DNA of 37,078 bases, taken from assembly GCA_000403295.2 (NCBI GenBank), contig KE159605.1, forward strand, positions 1,649,108 to 1,686,185, read 5' to 3'. The DNA is from Lachnospiraceae bacterium M18-1 (GTDB taxonomy: Bacteria; Bacillota; Clostridia; Lachnospirales; Lachnospiraceae). Numbering within the stretch: the first letter of the stretch is position 1; every line of letters begins with the position of its first letter. Both the position numbers and the translations under genes were made by a program. Positions 16,524 through 24,103 of this stretch are shown in pieces. The notes beneath the pieces are model-generated. The model saw nothing but the letters and a program-made list of their open reading frames with translations, had not been told where the DNA came from and made no database searches.

Positions 16524-16551
16524 AAAACCGAACCCATCTTTACAAAATACC

Positions 16552-16614
16552 CGGGCATGAGTCCATCGTTGCAGGACGTACCTGATCAGGGTGCGGCCTG
16601 CAGCGGTCTGCCCG
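16552..16614 (+). promoter_or_regulatory. Nested hairpin between the symporter and nanQ
   Basis: Outer arms CGGGCA (16552-16557) and TGCCCG (16609-16614), inner arms TGCAGG (16570-16575) and CCTGCA (16597-16602), with the palindrome CCTGATCAGG in the loop. Possibly an mRNA stability element. Confidence 0.45.
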
Positions 16615-16632
16615 AAGAACAGGAGAACAGAT

Positions 16633-17082
16633 ATGATATTCGGAAATATACAGAATTTAAAAGAATACGCATTCCTGGAAGACGCGGTTAAGGAATGCTT
16701 CGATTACGCAGGTTCCCACGACCTGAAAGCCTATGAAAAAGGAAGCCATGAGATTGACGGAAAACGTCTCTTTGTCAACATCGTTGAGTATCAGACCGTA
16801 GAGACAGAAAAACGTTTCTGGGAGGCCCATCGGGAATACCTGGACATCCACCTGATGCTGGACGGCACCGAACAGATCGACCTGAATTTTATCCAGGATA
16901 TGGATGTGAAGGACTACGTGCCGGCGGATGATTTTCTTCCCATGGATGGCCCCAAGAACAGCTCCGTTGTACTCAAAAGCGGGGATTTCCTGATCTGCTT
17001 TCCAAGCGACGCCCACCGCACAGCGGTTGCCGCGGAAAAATCAGAAACCATAAAAAAGGCAATCTTCAAGGTACACATTTGA
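16633..17082 (+). CDS. nanQ: YhcH/YjgK/YiaL (NanQ) family sugar anomerase-like protein
   Basis: 149 aa, single DUF386 cupin-type domain. In enterobacteria NanQ/YhcH speeds sialic-acid anomer conversion. Features: EAHREYLDIHLMLDGTEQIDL, with metal-type His and Glu residues, and CFPSDAHRTAVA, with the C-terminal His. The ATG at 16633 follows AGGAG; an upstream in-frame start at 16591 lacks a ribosome binding site and the extension is unlike the family. Its stop is followed within 6 bp by a MITE-like repeat. Confidence 0.88.
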   Translation: MIFGNIQNLKEYAFLEDAVKECFDYAGSHDLKAYEKGSHEIDGKRLFVNIVEYQTVETEKRFWEAHREYLDIHLMLDGTEQIDLNFIQDMDVKDYVPADDFLPMDGPKNSSVVLKSGDFLICFPSDAHRTAVAAEKSETIKKAIFKVHI

Positions 17083-17087
17083 TGTAG

Positions 17088-17228
17088 CTGTTCACACGGC
17101 GTCGTGCACCCTGCTGCACGGCGTCCGGCCAATAAAGTAACATCTGCCATAATATCCAGCCTCTCGCCGAAGGCGACTTAAAATAGGCTGGATACTGTTA
17201 CTGGAGCACCCAAAGGGTGTGAACAGTA
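17088..17228. repeat. MITE-like palindromic repeat, copy 2 (inside the nan cluster)
   Basis: Ends CTGTTCAC and GTGAACAG are inverted repeats. Inside, ATCCAGCCT/AGGCTGGAT and TCGCC/GGCGA form a nested hairpin. The first 75 bp match the repeat at 2691. It carries no ORF and separates nanQ from nanK. Confidence 0.7.
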
Positions 17229-17315
17229 ACACCATCTGATTTATGTTCCATACGCATTCCTATGAAATCAGATTGCCGAAGCAGCAGTAATATATTATAA
17301 TAGAGGGGAACAGAT

Positions 17316-18203
17316 ATGAATAAATATGTAATCATAGATATCGGCGGCACTGCCATCAAATACGGCATCTTAAACGAAGGCGGCGAATTTCTCTGCCGCA
17401 GCCAGATGCGCACTGAAGCCTACAAAGGCGGCCCGTCCATTCTGGAAAAGGCGGTCGGCATCGCGGACAAATACATCGGCGCAAATCGGATCAGCGGCAT
17501 CTGCATCTCTACCGCAGGCATGGTGGACACCGAAAAAGGTGAGATCTTTCACGCAGCTCCGCTGATTCCCCATTATACGGGCACACGGTTTAAAGAAGTG
17601 ATGGAGCGGCGGTTTAAAATTCCCTGTGAAGTGGAAAATGACGTGAACTGCGCCGGCCTTGCGGAGTCCGTGTCCGGCGCGGCCAAAGGCTGCTCCCCCG
17701 CCCTCATGCTGACCATCGGAACCGGCATCGGGGGATGTATCATTGCGGACGGCAAAGTATTCCACGGCTTTAGCAACAGCGCCTGTGAGGTGGGGTACAT
17801 GCACATGGCCGGAAGCGATTTTCAGACACTGGGGGCAGCAAGCATTCTCACCAGAAAAGTTGCCGAATGGAAAAATGAACCGGCAGAGGTCTGGAACGGT
17901 TACCGCATCTTTGAAGAGGCCAAAAAGGGCGACGGGCTCTGTGTCCGTGCGATCGAGGAAATGACCGATGTCCTCGGACAGGGAATCGCGAACATCTGCT
18001 ATGTGATCAACCCGGAGGCAGTGGTCCTAGGCGGAGGAATCATGGCCCAGGAAGAATATCTGAGGCCCCTGATGGAACGCGCCTTGGAAAAGTACCTGAT
18101 CCCGAGCATTTGTTCCCGCACAAGGATCGCATTCGCGAAGCACAGAAATGATGCCGGAATGCTGGGGGCATTCTATCACTTTATGCAGCGCCGCTCTGTA
18201 TAA
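17316..18203 (+). CDS. nanK: ROK-family kinase, N-acetylmannosamine kinase
   Basis: 295 aa. ATP-dependent phosphorylation of ManNAc to ManNAc-6-phosphate, between NanA and NanE. N-terminal phosphate motif IDIGGTAIKYGIL (Asp8), CEVENDVNCAGL (catalytic-type Asp), ALMLTIGTGIGGCII and VVLGGGIMAQ. The usual ROK zinc motif (CxCGxxGCxE) is replaced by HMAGSDFQTLGAAS without Cys, so this is a zinc-less ROK. AGAGGGG precedes the ATG. ROK glucokinase activity cannot be excluded from sequence alone, but the context is clear. Confidence 0.9.
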   Translation: MNKYVIIDIGGTAIKYGILNEGGEFLCRSQMRTEAYKGGPSILEKAVGIADKYIGANRISGICISTAGMVDTEKGEIFHAAPLIPHYTGTRFKEVMERRFKIPCEVENDVNCAGLAESVSGAAKGCSPALMLTIGTGIGGCIIADGKVFHGFSNSACEVGYMHMAGSDFQTLGAASILTRKVAEWKNEPAEVWNGYRIFEEAKKGDGLCVRAIEEMTDVLGQGIANICYVINPEAVVLGGGIMAQEEYLRPLMERALEKYLIPSICSRTRIAFAKHRNDAGMLGAFYHFMQRRSV

Positions 18204-18232
18204 AAGAAAATAAGCCGCTTTGCGGTCGATAC

Positions 18233-18267
18233 GATACTCACAGCAAATGCATTTTGCTGTGAGTATC
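18233..18267. terminator. Long perfect hairpin between nanK and rpiR
   Basis: GATACTCACAGCAAA (18233-18247) and TTTGCTGTGAGTATC (18253-18267) form a 15-bp perfect stem with a 5-nt loop. No T tract follows, so it may be a partial terminator or a processing site that lowers rpiR expression. Confidence 0.55.
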
Positions 18268-18322
18268 TGTACAAACGTGTTTCAGAAAATACATCCGTCT
18301 CAAAACAACAGGTAAGGAACCA

Positions 18323-19165
18323 ATGGAATATTATGTAAAATCCGTAGTACCCATGATCGAATCGAATTATGATAACTTTACAATGGTCGAAAAAACGATC
18401 GCAGATTTTTTCATACAGAACCGTAAGAAAATGGATTTTTCCGCAAAATCCATTTCCGAAAAGCTGTATGTATCTGAAGCCTCGCTGTCCCGCTTTGCCA
18501 AAAAATGCGGTTACCGGGGGTATCGTGAGTTCGTATACCAGTACGAAGAGACTTTCGTAGAAAAACAGGAATCCATGACCGGCAATACAAGGATGGTCCT
18601 CAACGCCTACCAGGAGCTTTTGAATAAGACCTACAGCCTGGTAGACGAGGCCCAGATTGCCCGGATCGGCCGGTATCTCAACCAGTCTGGCCGGGTCTTT
18701 GTGTGCGGCCGGGGGAGCTCCGGCCTGACAGCCGAAGAAATGGAATTACGTTTTATGCGGATCGGGGTAGACATTGATTCCATCAAGGACACCGACCTGA
18801 TGCGCATGCAGGCCGTGTTCCAGGACTCAAACAGCCTGGTATTCGGAATCAGTATCAGCGGGGAAAAGGAGGATGTGCTCTACCTGCTCAGGGAGGCCCA
18901 CCGCAGAGGCGCCAAAACGGTCATCCTGACCGCCAAGAACCGGGGCATCTTCGAAGAGTTCTGCGACGAGATCGTACTTTTGCCGTCCCTCCGGCATCTG
19001 AACCACGGCAACGTGATCTCCCCCCAGTTTCCCATTCTGGTCATGCTGGATATCATGTATTCCTATTACGTGGGACAAGACAAATTTGCCAAAGAGCTTC
19101 TCCATGACAATACGCTGCGGGCGTTGGAAGAAGGGGAACGCAAACGACGGGAAGTAATCGAATGA
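18323..19165 (+). CDS. RpiR-family transcriptional regulator, likely of the nan cluster
   Basis: 280 aa: N-terminal HTH_6 helix-turn-helix (about 20-85; KSISEKLYVSEASLSRFAKKCGYRGYREF) and a C-terminal SIS sugar-phosphate domain (about 120-255; VFVCGRGSSGLTAEEMELRFMRIG, ISISGEKEDVLYLLREAHRRG). SIS domains of this family sense sugar phosphates; ManNAc-6-P or GlcNAc-6-P fit the neighbours (inference). The ribosome binding site GGTAAGG precedes the ATG. Its targets are probably the GAAA-N4-TTTC palindromes at nanE and nanA. A strong terminator follows at once. Confidence 0.9.
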   Translation: MEYYVKSVVPMIESNYDNFTMVEKTIADFFIQNRKKMDFSAKSISEKLYVSEASLSRFAKKCGYRGYREFVYQYEETFVEKQESMTGNTRMVLNAYQELLNKTYSLVDEAQIARIGRYLNQSGRVFVCGRGSSGLTAEEMELRFMRIGVDIDSIKDTDLMRMQAVFQDSNSLVFGISISGEKEDVLYLLREAHRRGAKTVILTAKNRGIFEEFCDEIVLLPSLRHLNHGNVISPQFPILVMLDIMYSYYVGQDKFAKELLHDNTLRALEEGERKRREVIE

Positions 19166-19188
19166 GCCGGTGATGTAGCATCACCGGC
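19166..19188 (+). terminator. Terminator of the nan cluster
   Basis: GCCGGTGATG (19166-19175), 3-nt loop, CATCACCGGC (19179-19188), then CTCTCTTT, directly after the rpiR stop. Confidence 0.8.
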
Positions 19189-19200
19189 CCTCTCTTTATC

Positions 19201-19228
19201 CCTTGTGAAACGGCCGAATGGCCATGAT
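19201..19228 (-). repeat. 28-bp dispersed repeat, inverted copy
   Basis: Reverse complement of 21498-21525 with one mismatch (core ATGGCCATTCGGCC, ending TTTCACAAGG). Together with the copies at 21452 and 21498 it brackets the vapBC-ATL-fic segment in opposite orientation. Confidence 0.75.
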
Positions 19229-19291
19229 TGGATGTAGCATATAAATCCAAAAGATCCTTTAATCAGGTACTACCTTTTATCAATACCAAAT

Positions 19292-19714
19292 CTATAAATC
19301 ATCCATAGTCATACAGGGCAGTTCTTTTTCCTGCTTTAATTGTTTATCGTTGGTAAAAAACATATCACACTTGCTGACCTTTGCCGCTGCAATCTGCAAA
19401 GAATCCATGGCTTTAAAATGTTTAAATTTACCCCGGATCTTTGCCGCCTGCTCTGCAATTTCACAATCTATCTCAATGACTTGGATATTCATATATGCAA
19501 TGAAACGTTTGAAATTATCCGCAAATTCCATTCTTCCGCTTGCATACGGAAATACAAGATATTCTTCAACCGTGATTGTCGAAGTGACAATCTCTATATT
19601 GTTGTCAAGACACATTTCAAAAAAATGTTTTATTTTATCTCTATATAAGGCACTGTTTTCCAAATAATATATAATAGGCGACGTATCAACAAATACTCTT
19701 TTAAAGTCTGTCAT
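19292..19714 (-). CDS. PIN-domain toxin (VapC-like)
   Basis: 140 aa PIN ribonuclease of a type II toxin-antitoxin pair. Acidic active-site residues are present: Asp10 (VFVDTS), Glu50 (TITVEEYL), Asp104 (KAMDSLQIA) and Asp123 (FFTND). Its start overlaps the antitoxin end by 14 nt, giving coupled translation. Likely target is RNA, exact target unknown. Codon use is more AT-rich than in the nan genes, which suggests acquisition. Confidence 0.88.
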   Translation of the reverse strand: MTDFKRVFVDTSPIIYYLENSALYRDKIKHFFEMCLDNNIEIVTSTITVEEYLVFPYASGRMEFADNFKRFIAYMNIQVIEIDCEIAEQAAKIRGKFKHFKAMDSLQIAAAKVSKCDMFFTNDKQLKQEKELPCMTMDDL

Positions 19715-19913
19715 AATCTCGCAGTTCCCTTACATATGCATCTGCATTTTGCCCTCTCTCTGTAGGCGGCATCACAAATTGATCCAAATCCCAGGTCTTC
19801 TTTCCTGTATCATCTTCTACCAATAACTTATTGATAAATTGGATAATCGCCCCTAATTTATCTTCTGGTACTCTTTCTAATTCAGCTATAGCACTTCGTC
19901 TTAATGCTGTCAT
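19701..19913 (-). CDS. Antitoxin partner of the PIN toxin
   Basis: 70 aa from the ATG at 19913 (MTALRRSAIAELERVPEDKL...), preceded by AAGGCGG; a start 6 codons upstream would include the ribosome binding site itself. The C-terminal part (WDLDQFVMPPTERGQNADAYVRELRDYDRL) is charged and probably unfolded until it wraps the toxin. The N-terminal family is not firmly recognised. Function is inferred from order, size and overlap. An interrupted palindrome lies just upstream. Confidence 0.8.
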   Translation of the reverse strand: MTALRRSAIAELERVPEDKLGAIIQFINKLLVEDDTGKKTWDLDQFVMPPTERGQNADAYVRELRDYDRL

Positions 19914-19930
19914 ACAAAAACCGCCTTTCA

Positions 19931-19971
19931 TTCATGTGACCGTGCCAATACCAGGCACAAACGAACATGAA
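19931..19971. promoter_or_regulatory. Interrupted palindrome upstream of the toxin-antitoxin pair
   Basis: TTCATGT ... ACATGAA (19931-19937, 19965-19971) encloses GTGCC ... GGCAC (19942-19946, 19954-19958). Position directly before the antitoxin start fits an autorepression operator. Confidence 0.5.
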
Positions 19972-20053
19972 AATTTACTTACCTGTTTGGTGAACTGCTT
20001 TATTTATATTCTATTATATGTACTATTCTAATGTATTTCAAGTACAATATCTT

Positions 20054-20422
20054 TTATATTCCCCTTTCCTGAAAAATCCGGTAAAGCTCCTCCGCCTCTT
20101 CGATCGAGTTGACCCATCCGTATTCTCTCAGATCCACCCGCCAGCCCGCATCCGTCTTCTTCACCCGGACGCCCTCCGCCTCCAGAAGCCGCTTCTGGGT
20201 CTCCGGAGTATCAAAAGCCTCCGCGCCGCTTAAGAGCCCCTTTGCATTCACAATCCGATAGGCGGGTACGCTCTCCCCTGCCCGTCCCCGCCGCAGGGCA
20301 TAACCAACCTGCCGGGCATTGCCCGGCTTTCCGCAGAGCAGGGCGATCTGTCCGTAGGATGCTGCCCGTCCTGCCGGAATCCGCTCACATACCAGTTCCA
20401 TCCGTTTATAAAAATCCATCAT
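20054..20422 (-). CDS. Alkyltransferase-like (ATL) DNA-binding protein, MGMT fold without the active Cys
   Basis: 122 aa, equivalent to the C-terminal domain of O6-methylguanine-DNA methyltransferase. It keeps the winged helix (ASYGQIALLCG), the arginine-finger helix (NARQVGYALRRG) and the G-rich GLLSG loop. The catalytic PCHR motif reads PAYR (residues 53-56), so Cys is Ala and His is Tyr. It cannot transfer alkyl groups. ATL proteins bind O6-alkylguanine and hand it to nucleotide excision repair. A C-terminal tail (DLREYGWVNSIEEAEELYRIFQ) is added. The start overlaps the fic stop; translation is probably coupled. Confidence 0.88.
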   Translation of the reverse strand: MMDFYKRMELVCERIPAGRAASYGQIALLCGKPGNARQVGYALRRGRAGESVPAYRIVNAKGLLSGAEAFDTPETQKRLLEAEGVRVKKTDAGWRVDLREYGWVNSIEEAEELYRIFQERGI

Positions 20423-21260
20423 CAATCACCAGATTTCGATTCTTTAACTCATAATCCGTACCTAACAGCAGATTTCCAAAAAAATGCTCCAGATATTCCG
20501 TAGTTGCATGGATACCCCGCGTCAGATCGTTGTAATTCGCACGCACAAGGGCATTTCGAAAATACCAGGAATGCTCTGCAAACGCATCATTGTTGATATG
20601 GAATCCAAATGTTTTCAGATATTTCACAATAAATACGGCCGTAGTCCTTGTATTCCCCTCGCAAAACGGATGAATCTGCCAGATATCAGAAGTAAATTTT
20701 GCCAGATGCCTTACGGATTCCTGCAATGACAGCCCTTTATAAGAGAATTGCTTTTCCTGTCCAAAATCGTATTCTAACGTCGCATTGATGCTGTCTGCCG
20801 ACGCATAAAATACACTTTTTCCATGAAGCACCCATTCTTTTTTCGTAATGTTATAGGTGCGGGTCATTCCTGCGTGATCGTAGATACCAAAGAAAAGACG
20901 CTTATGGATCATCCTGTATTCCGCCGGTGAAAACTGGAATGTCTTTTCGCTGAGAATCTGGGTGATCCGTGCAGCAACCCTGTCTGCCTCCTCCGTACCC
21001 TTTTCCTCTTCCCTGCGCTCCGTCCGGGTCTCGTAATAGCTGTCGATCCGTTTCCGCGCAGTATCAATATCAATATATCCCTCAATATGCTCCTTCGCTG
21101 TCTCCAGCAGATATGCCGATGTCTCCAGTCCGTCCACATCCTGCAGGCCGATTGCCGTTTTCCACGCGTAGCTCTTTTCCGCTTTCCCGGCTTCTCCCTG
21201 CCGGACATACTCTTCCAGGTCGAATTGCCATGGCTTTGGGGCGTTCTGTTTTTGATTCAT
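20406..21260 (-). CDS. Fic-family protein (AMP-transferase type)
   Basis: 284 aa. The Fic motif HPFCEGNTR (197-205) is complete, with catalytic His197. A beta-flap TRTYNITKKEWVL precedes it. The N-terminus (VDGLETSAYLLETAKEHIEGYIDIDTARKRI, about 42-72) resembles the antitoxin-like helix that precedes many Fic domains, including an IEG sequence, so self-inhibition is likely; the inhibitory S/T-xxx-E-G/N spacing is not exact. Fic proteins transfer AMP to Tyr/Thr of target proteins; the target is unknown. It overlaps the ATL gene and lies beside vapBC. Confidence 0.88.
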   Translation of the reverse strand: MNQKQNAPKPWQFDLEEYVRQGEAGKAEKSYAWKTAIGLQDVDGLETSAYLLETAKEHIEGYIDIDTARKRIDSYYETRTERREEEKGTEEADRVAARITQILSEKTFQFSPAEYRMIHKRLFFGIYDHAGMTRTYNITKKEWVLHGKSVFYASADSINATLEYDFGQEKQFSYKGLSLQESVRHLAKFTSDIWQIHPFCEGNTRTTAVFIVKYLKTFGFHINNDAFAEHSWYFRNALVRANYNDLTRGIHATTEYLEHFFGNLLLGTDYELKNRNLVIDDGFL

Positions 21261-21435
21261 AATCCACCATCCTGAATTTTCCTTGACGTTCCTCGTAAAA
21301 GTAAAATTATTATATCATACGGATCTTCAGGGTTCAATTCCTTGTTTCTGACTCCAGAAAGCAGTTGATAATTCTAGCGCAGCAAGCTGCGGGATATTTG
21401 ACCCCCGCGGCAGCCGCCAAATATCCATGCAAACA

Positions 21436-21527
21436 TACCCAAGGGCACCCCGTTATGGCCATTCGGCCCTTTCATAAGGTATACCCAAGGGCACCCCATC
21501 ATGGCCATTCGGCCCTTTCACAAGGTA
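21436..21527. repeat. 46-bp tandem duplication containing the 28-bp dispersed repeat
   Basis: Two units (21436-21481, 21482-21527) starting TACCCAAGGGCACCCC, each holding ATGGCCATTCGGCCCTTTCA. They differ at a few bases. A third, inverted copy of the core is at 19201. Confidence 0.8.
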
Positions 21528-21539
21528 TGGCTACTTGGC

Positions 21540-22415
21540 TCATTGCTTCGCGGAAATAAAAAGCCCTGCGACTGCCAGCAACGTCCCTCCGGCCGACATC
21601 CAGGTGACCGGCTCTTTCAGAACCAGCGCGGAAGTCACAACCGTGATCACCGGAACCATATAAATATAGACGCTTGTCCTCACCGCCCCCAGTACATGCA
21701 CCGCAAAATTCCACGTAACAAAGCAAAGGGCAGACGCCCCCAGCCCCAGATAGAGGAGATTGAACATAACCGTTCCATCCGCAAACCTCTCCGCCCCGAT
21801 CTTACAGTCAAACACAAACAACGCCGGAACCATAAACAGTATCCCATAAAAAAATGTCCTGCGGGTGGCAAGGATCACCGGATACCCGAAGTCTCCGATC
21901 TTTCTCATCAAAATAGAATAGCAGGCCCACACAAAAGCCGCAAGAAGCGCCAGTATATCCCCTGCCGGATTCAGCTCCGGCCCGGAACCGTTCAAGCTGA
22001 TCATCAGGATGCCGGTCATCGCCACCCCGAATCCAATGAAAAAAGCAGGCCCCAGCTTCCCCTCCGACTTCATGAACAGCCTTGACAATATTGCCGTAAA
22101 AAACGGAGCCGCCGAGATGATGACCCCCACATTGGATGCAAGCGTACAGGTAAGCGCGATATTTTCCAGAAGATAGTACAGGCAGATCCCGCACAGCCCG
22201 GCCAGCGCAAAAACCTTCTCCTGCCTGCGGCCCACGTCTTTCATCCTGCGCGGACAGGCCAGGATCAAAGCCCCGAATCCTATGACAAAGCGGAAAAACA
22301 AAATCTCCACAGGCTGAAAATCTACCAGAAGGATTTTCGTCGATATAAATGTCGTTCCCCAGATGATAATCGTAAACAGCGCCGCCAGATGCCCGGCTGA
22401 TTTTCTACTCCCCAT
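21540..22415 (-). CDS. EamA/DMT-superfamily transporter
   Basis: 291 aa, ten predicted membrane segments as two EamA repeats (about 8-135 and 150-285). First helix AALFTIIIWGTTFISTKILL is typical. Start at 22415 because AAGGAGG lies 9 nt before it; the longer frame would read into an inverted-repeat element. DMT proteins export or exchange metabolites, often amino acids; the substrate is unknown. It lies downstream of an araC gene in the same direction across a palindromic region. Confidence 0.88.
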   Translation of the reverse strand: MGSRKSAGHLAALFTIIIWGTTFISTKILLVDFQPVEILFFRFVIGFGALILACPRRMKDVGRRQEKVFALAGLCGICLYYLLENIALTCTLASNVGVIISAAPFFTAILSRLFMKSEGKLGPAFFIGFGVAMTGILMISLNGSGPELNPAGDILALLAAFVWACYSILMRKIGDFGYPVILATRRTFFYGILFMVPALFVFDCKIGAERFADGTVMFNLLYLGLGASALCFVTWNFAVHVLGAVRTSVYIYMVPVITVVTSALVLKEPVTWMSAGGTLLAVAGLFISAKQ

Positions 22416-22447
22416 ATGCGCAGCCCTCCTTTTCACAAAAGATTTCC

Positions 22448-22637
22448 ACCTGTACGGTTGCAATCCGAAGTCACATTTTTATGCAATTTATTGTAATGAA
22501 AATGCGACTTCGGATTAGCAGCCTACCTCATTAATGAGTAAAATGTGACTGCGTTAGCAGGCACAAAAGTGCGAAGCACGGATTTTACGAATGAATGAGG
22601 TGGGTTGGATGCTCAAAGAGCATCCAACCGTACAGGT
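22448..22637. repeat. 190-bp palindrome-rich element with 13-bp terminal inverted repeats
   Basis: Ends ACCTGTACGGTTG (22448-22460) and CAACCGTACAGGT (22625-22637) are exact inverted repeats. Inside are a hairpin AATCCGAAGTCACATTTT/AAAATGCGACTTCGGATT (22462-22479, 22499-22516; one mismatch) and GGTTGGATGCTC/GAGCATCCAACC (22603-22614, 22618-22629). AAAGATTTC occurs 1 bp outside the left end and 3 bp outside the right end, resembling a target duplication. It contributes the last araC codons and the eamA leader. Confidence 0.6.
22603..22629 (-). terminator. Hairpin enclosing the araC stop codon
   Basis: 12-bp perfect stem, 3-nt loop, with the TGA (22613-22615) in the stem/loop. No T tract, so termination strength is uncertain. 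Confidence 0.45.
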
Positions 22638-23443
22638 AGAAAGATTTCACGGTAGATTCCCGGCGTAAGCCCGATAAACTGGTTGAAATAATTCGAAAAA
22701 TGGCTCTGATCCGAAAAGCCCGTCTCTATGGCCGCTTCCAAAGGCGTCATCCCCTCCGCAAGAAGTTTTTTTGCTTCGTTGATGCGGATTGTCTCCAGAT
22801 AGCGGTAGGGCGTGACTCCCTTCGACTTTGTAAAAGCACGGAGCAGCGTGGATTTGCTCAGCCCTGCACAGCGGCAGATCTGATCCAGATAAATCCGTTC
22901 CTTAAAATGCATCTCCATATATCCGCAGGCTTTCTCAATCTCCGTCCGGCACTCCGGGCTGCACCTGTCAAAAGGCTGACCGCAGTTTTGAAGCAGGAGC
23001 GAAAGCAGAAACAGCAGTGCTTCCTCTTTTCCCAAATCACCGGTTCCCGTCATGACCATCTCATGCAGCAGGCACAGACAGCCGCCTGCTTCCTCATCAT
23101 AGATGACGTTCTTTGAAAAGCCCGGAAGCTCCCGCCTTCCGGTTACCTCCTCCGCCAGGTCAAGCATAACCTCCCTGGAAATATTGAGTCCCCGGTAGTC
23201 AAATGTCTCCCCGCCGCTCTGCAGGCACGCATGGCTGTCGCCCGGGTTGAAAAGCAGGATGCTGCCCTTTTCCAGCGCATATTCTCTGTCCCTGCAGAAA
23301 AGGACGCGCTGCCCCGCCTCCACAAGCCCGATGACATAATGTCCATGGAAATGGTTCGGAAACGGCTGCACGATCCCTTCAAAACGGTAGGCTTCGATCC
23401 TTAGTTCCTCGTCGTATACTGCGGTCCGTGTTTCCTTTTTCAT
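22613..23443 (-). CDS. AraC-family transcriptional regulator
   Basis: 276 aa: N-terminal AraC-type cupin (about 10-145; HFHGHYVIGLVEAGQR, LLFNPGDSHAC) and two C-terminal helix-turn-helix motifs (about 170-265; LDQICRCAGLSKSTLLRAFTKSKGVTPYRYL and PLEAAIETGFSDQSHFSNYFNQFIGLTPGIYR). The start at 23443 follows GGAGGAG. The final residues LPVRLDAL are encoded by the terminal repeat of the 190-bp element, so the original C-terminus may have been replaced. It probably controls the downstream eamA gene (inference). Confidence 0.9.
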   Translation of the reverse strand: MKKETRTAVYDEELRIEAYRFEGIVQPFPNHFHGHYVIGLVEAGQRVLFCRDREYALEKGSILLFNPGDSHACLQSGGETFDYRGLNISREVMLDLAEEVTGRRELPGFSKNVIYDEEAGGCLCLLHEMVMTGTGDLGKEEALLFLLSLLLQNCGQPFDRCSPECRTEIEKACGYMEMHFKERIYLDQICRCAGLSKSTLLRAFTKSKGVTPYRYLETIRINEAKKLLAEGMTPLEAAIETGFSDQSHFSNYFNQFIGLTPGIYREIFLPVRLDAL

Positions 23444-23724
23444 AGCGGATCTCCTCCATAGCAAATCTGTACGGCAGCTCTCTTTCCTGAACATTCCGCC
23501 GTCTGTCCGGCAGTTTTTGGATGCAGGCTGCTTTTTCACCGCATCTTTTCACAGAATCTTTTACATTGCCGTCACAGTCATTGTACCCCTTATTCCAGGC
23601 TCTGTCTTGTAAAATATCTTCATGTTTCCGGTGAATCTCTTCTCCTTTCGCGGTCAAATATCCATACGTTCAGGAATCCGGATCCGCTTTGCATATGGAA
23701 CAGAAGATTACTTTATGTATTACT
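23444..23724. other. Intergenic region upstream of araC
   Basis: No supported gene. It holds the araC promoter region, but I do not see a convincing -35/-10 pair. Confidence 0.3.
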
Positions 23725-23750
23725 TAAGCCGGGGACGAATCCCCGGCTTA
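23725..23750. terminator. GC-rich hairpin, terminator-like
   Basis: TAAGCCGGGGA (23725-23735), CGAA loop, TCCCCGGCTTA (23740-23750). It could end the remnant flavoprotein gene on the minus strand; only short T runs follow. Confidence 0.5.
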
Positions 23751-23811
23751 TACTGCCCTTACAGACAGAACATTCCATACTTTACCCTGCACCGAACAGG
23801 AACAAAACACC

Positions 23812-24003
23812 CTACAATTCCATCGCAGCGGCCATGCCGCCGATGCCGCCTCCCACGATGGTCACTTTCTTTCGTATTTCCGCCGGCTCTGCGGTCAGCC
23901 TGGACTCCTTGCCCAAAAATGGATTCATAACACAGGAGGCCGGACGGCGCTTACTCTGTTCCCCTACACAGCCTGAAAAACAGATTTCAGAAGCAGATCT
24001 CTC
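23812..24003 (-). pseudogene. Fragment of an old-yellow-enzyme-type Fe-S flavoprotein (BaiCD/enoate-reductase family)
   Basis: The 63-codon frame has no usable start and begins right after an in-frame TAA. It reads a partial Fe-S cluster region (C-x3-C-x11-C), then PASCVMNPFLGKES, then KKVTIVGGGIGGMAAAMEL and a TAG. The Cys cluster followed by VNP and the GxGxxG dinucleotide fold is the junction of the TIM-barrel and FAD/NADH domains of 2,4-dienoyl-CoA-reductase-like enzymes. Everything on either side is gone. The GGGIGG match and cluster spacing are seen; the family name is from memory of those motifs. Confidence 0.65.
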
Positions 24004-24103
24004 TTATCAAATCATCTTGAAATGACGATATAAATATGGGCTTTCACATGAAATCATAAAGTGAAAGTAACTGTTTTATTTTTTACATAAGGAGACTACA
24101 GCT

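Noticed and set aside
24001..24067. Sigma-28-type promoter before the chemotaxis receptor
   Set aside because: GACGATAT resembles the -10, but no TAAA lies at the right distance.
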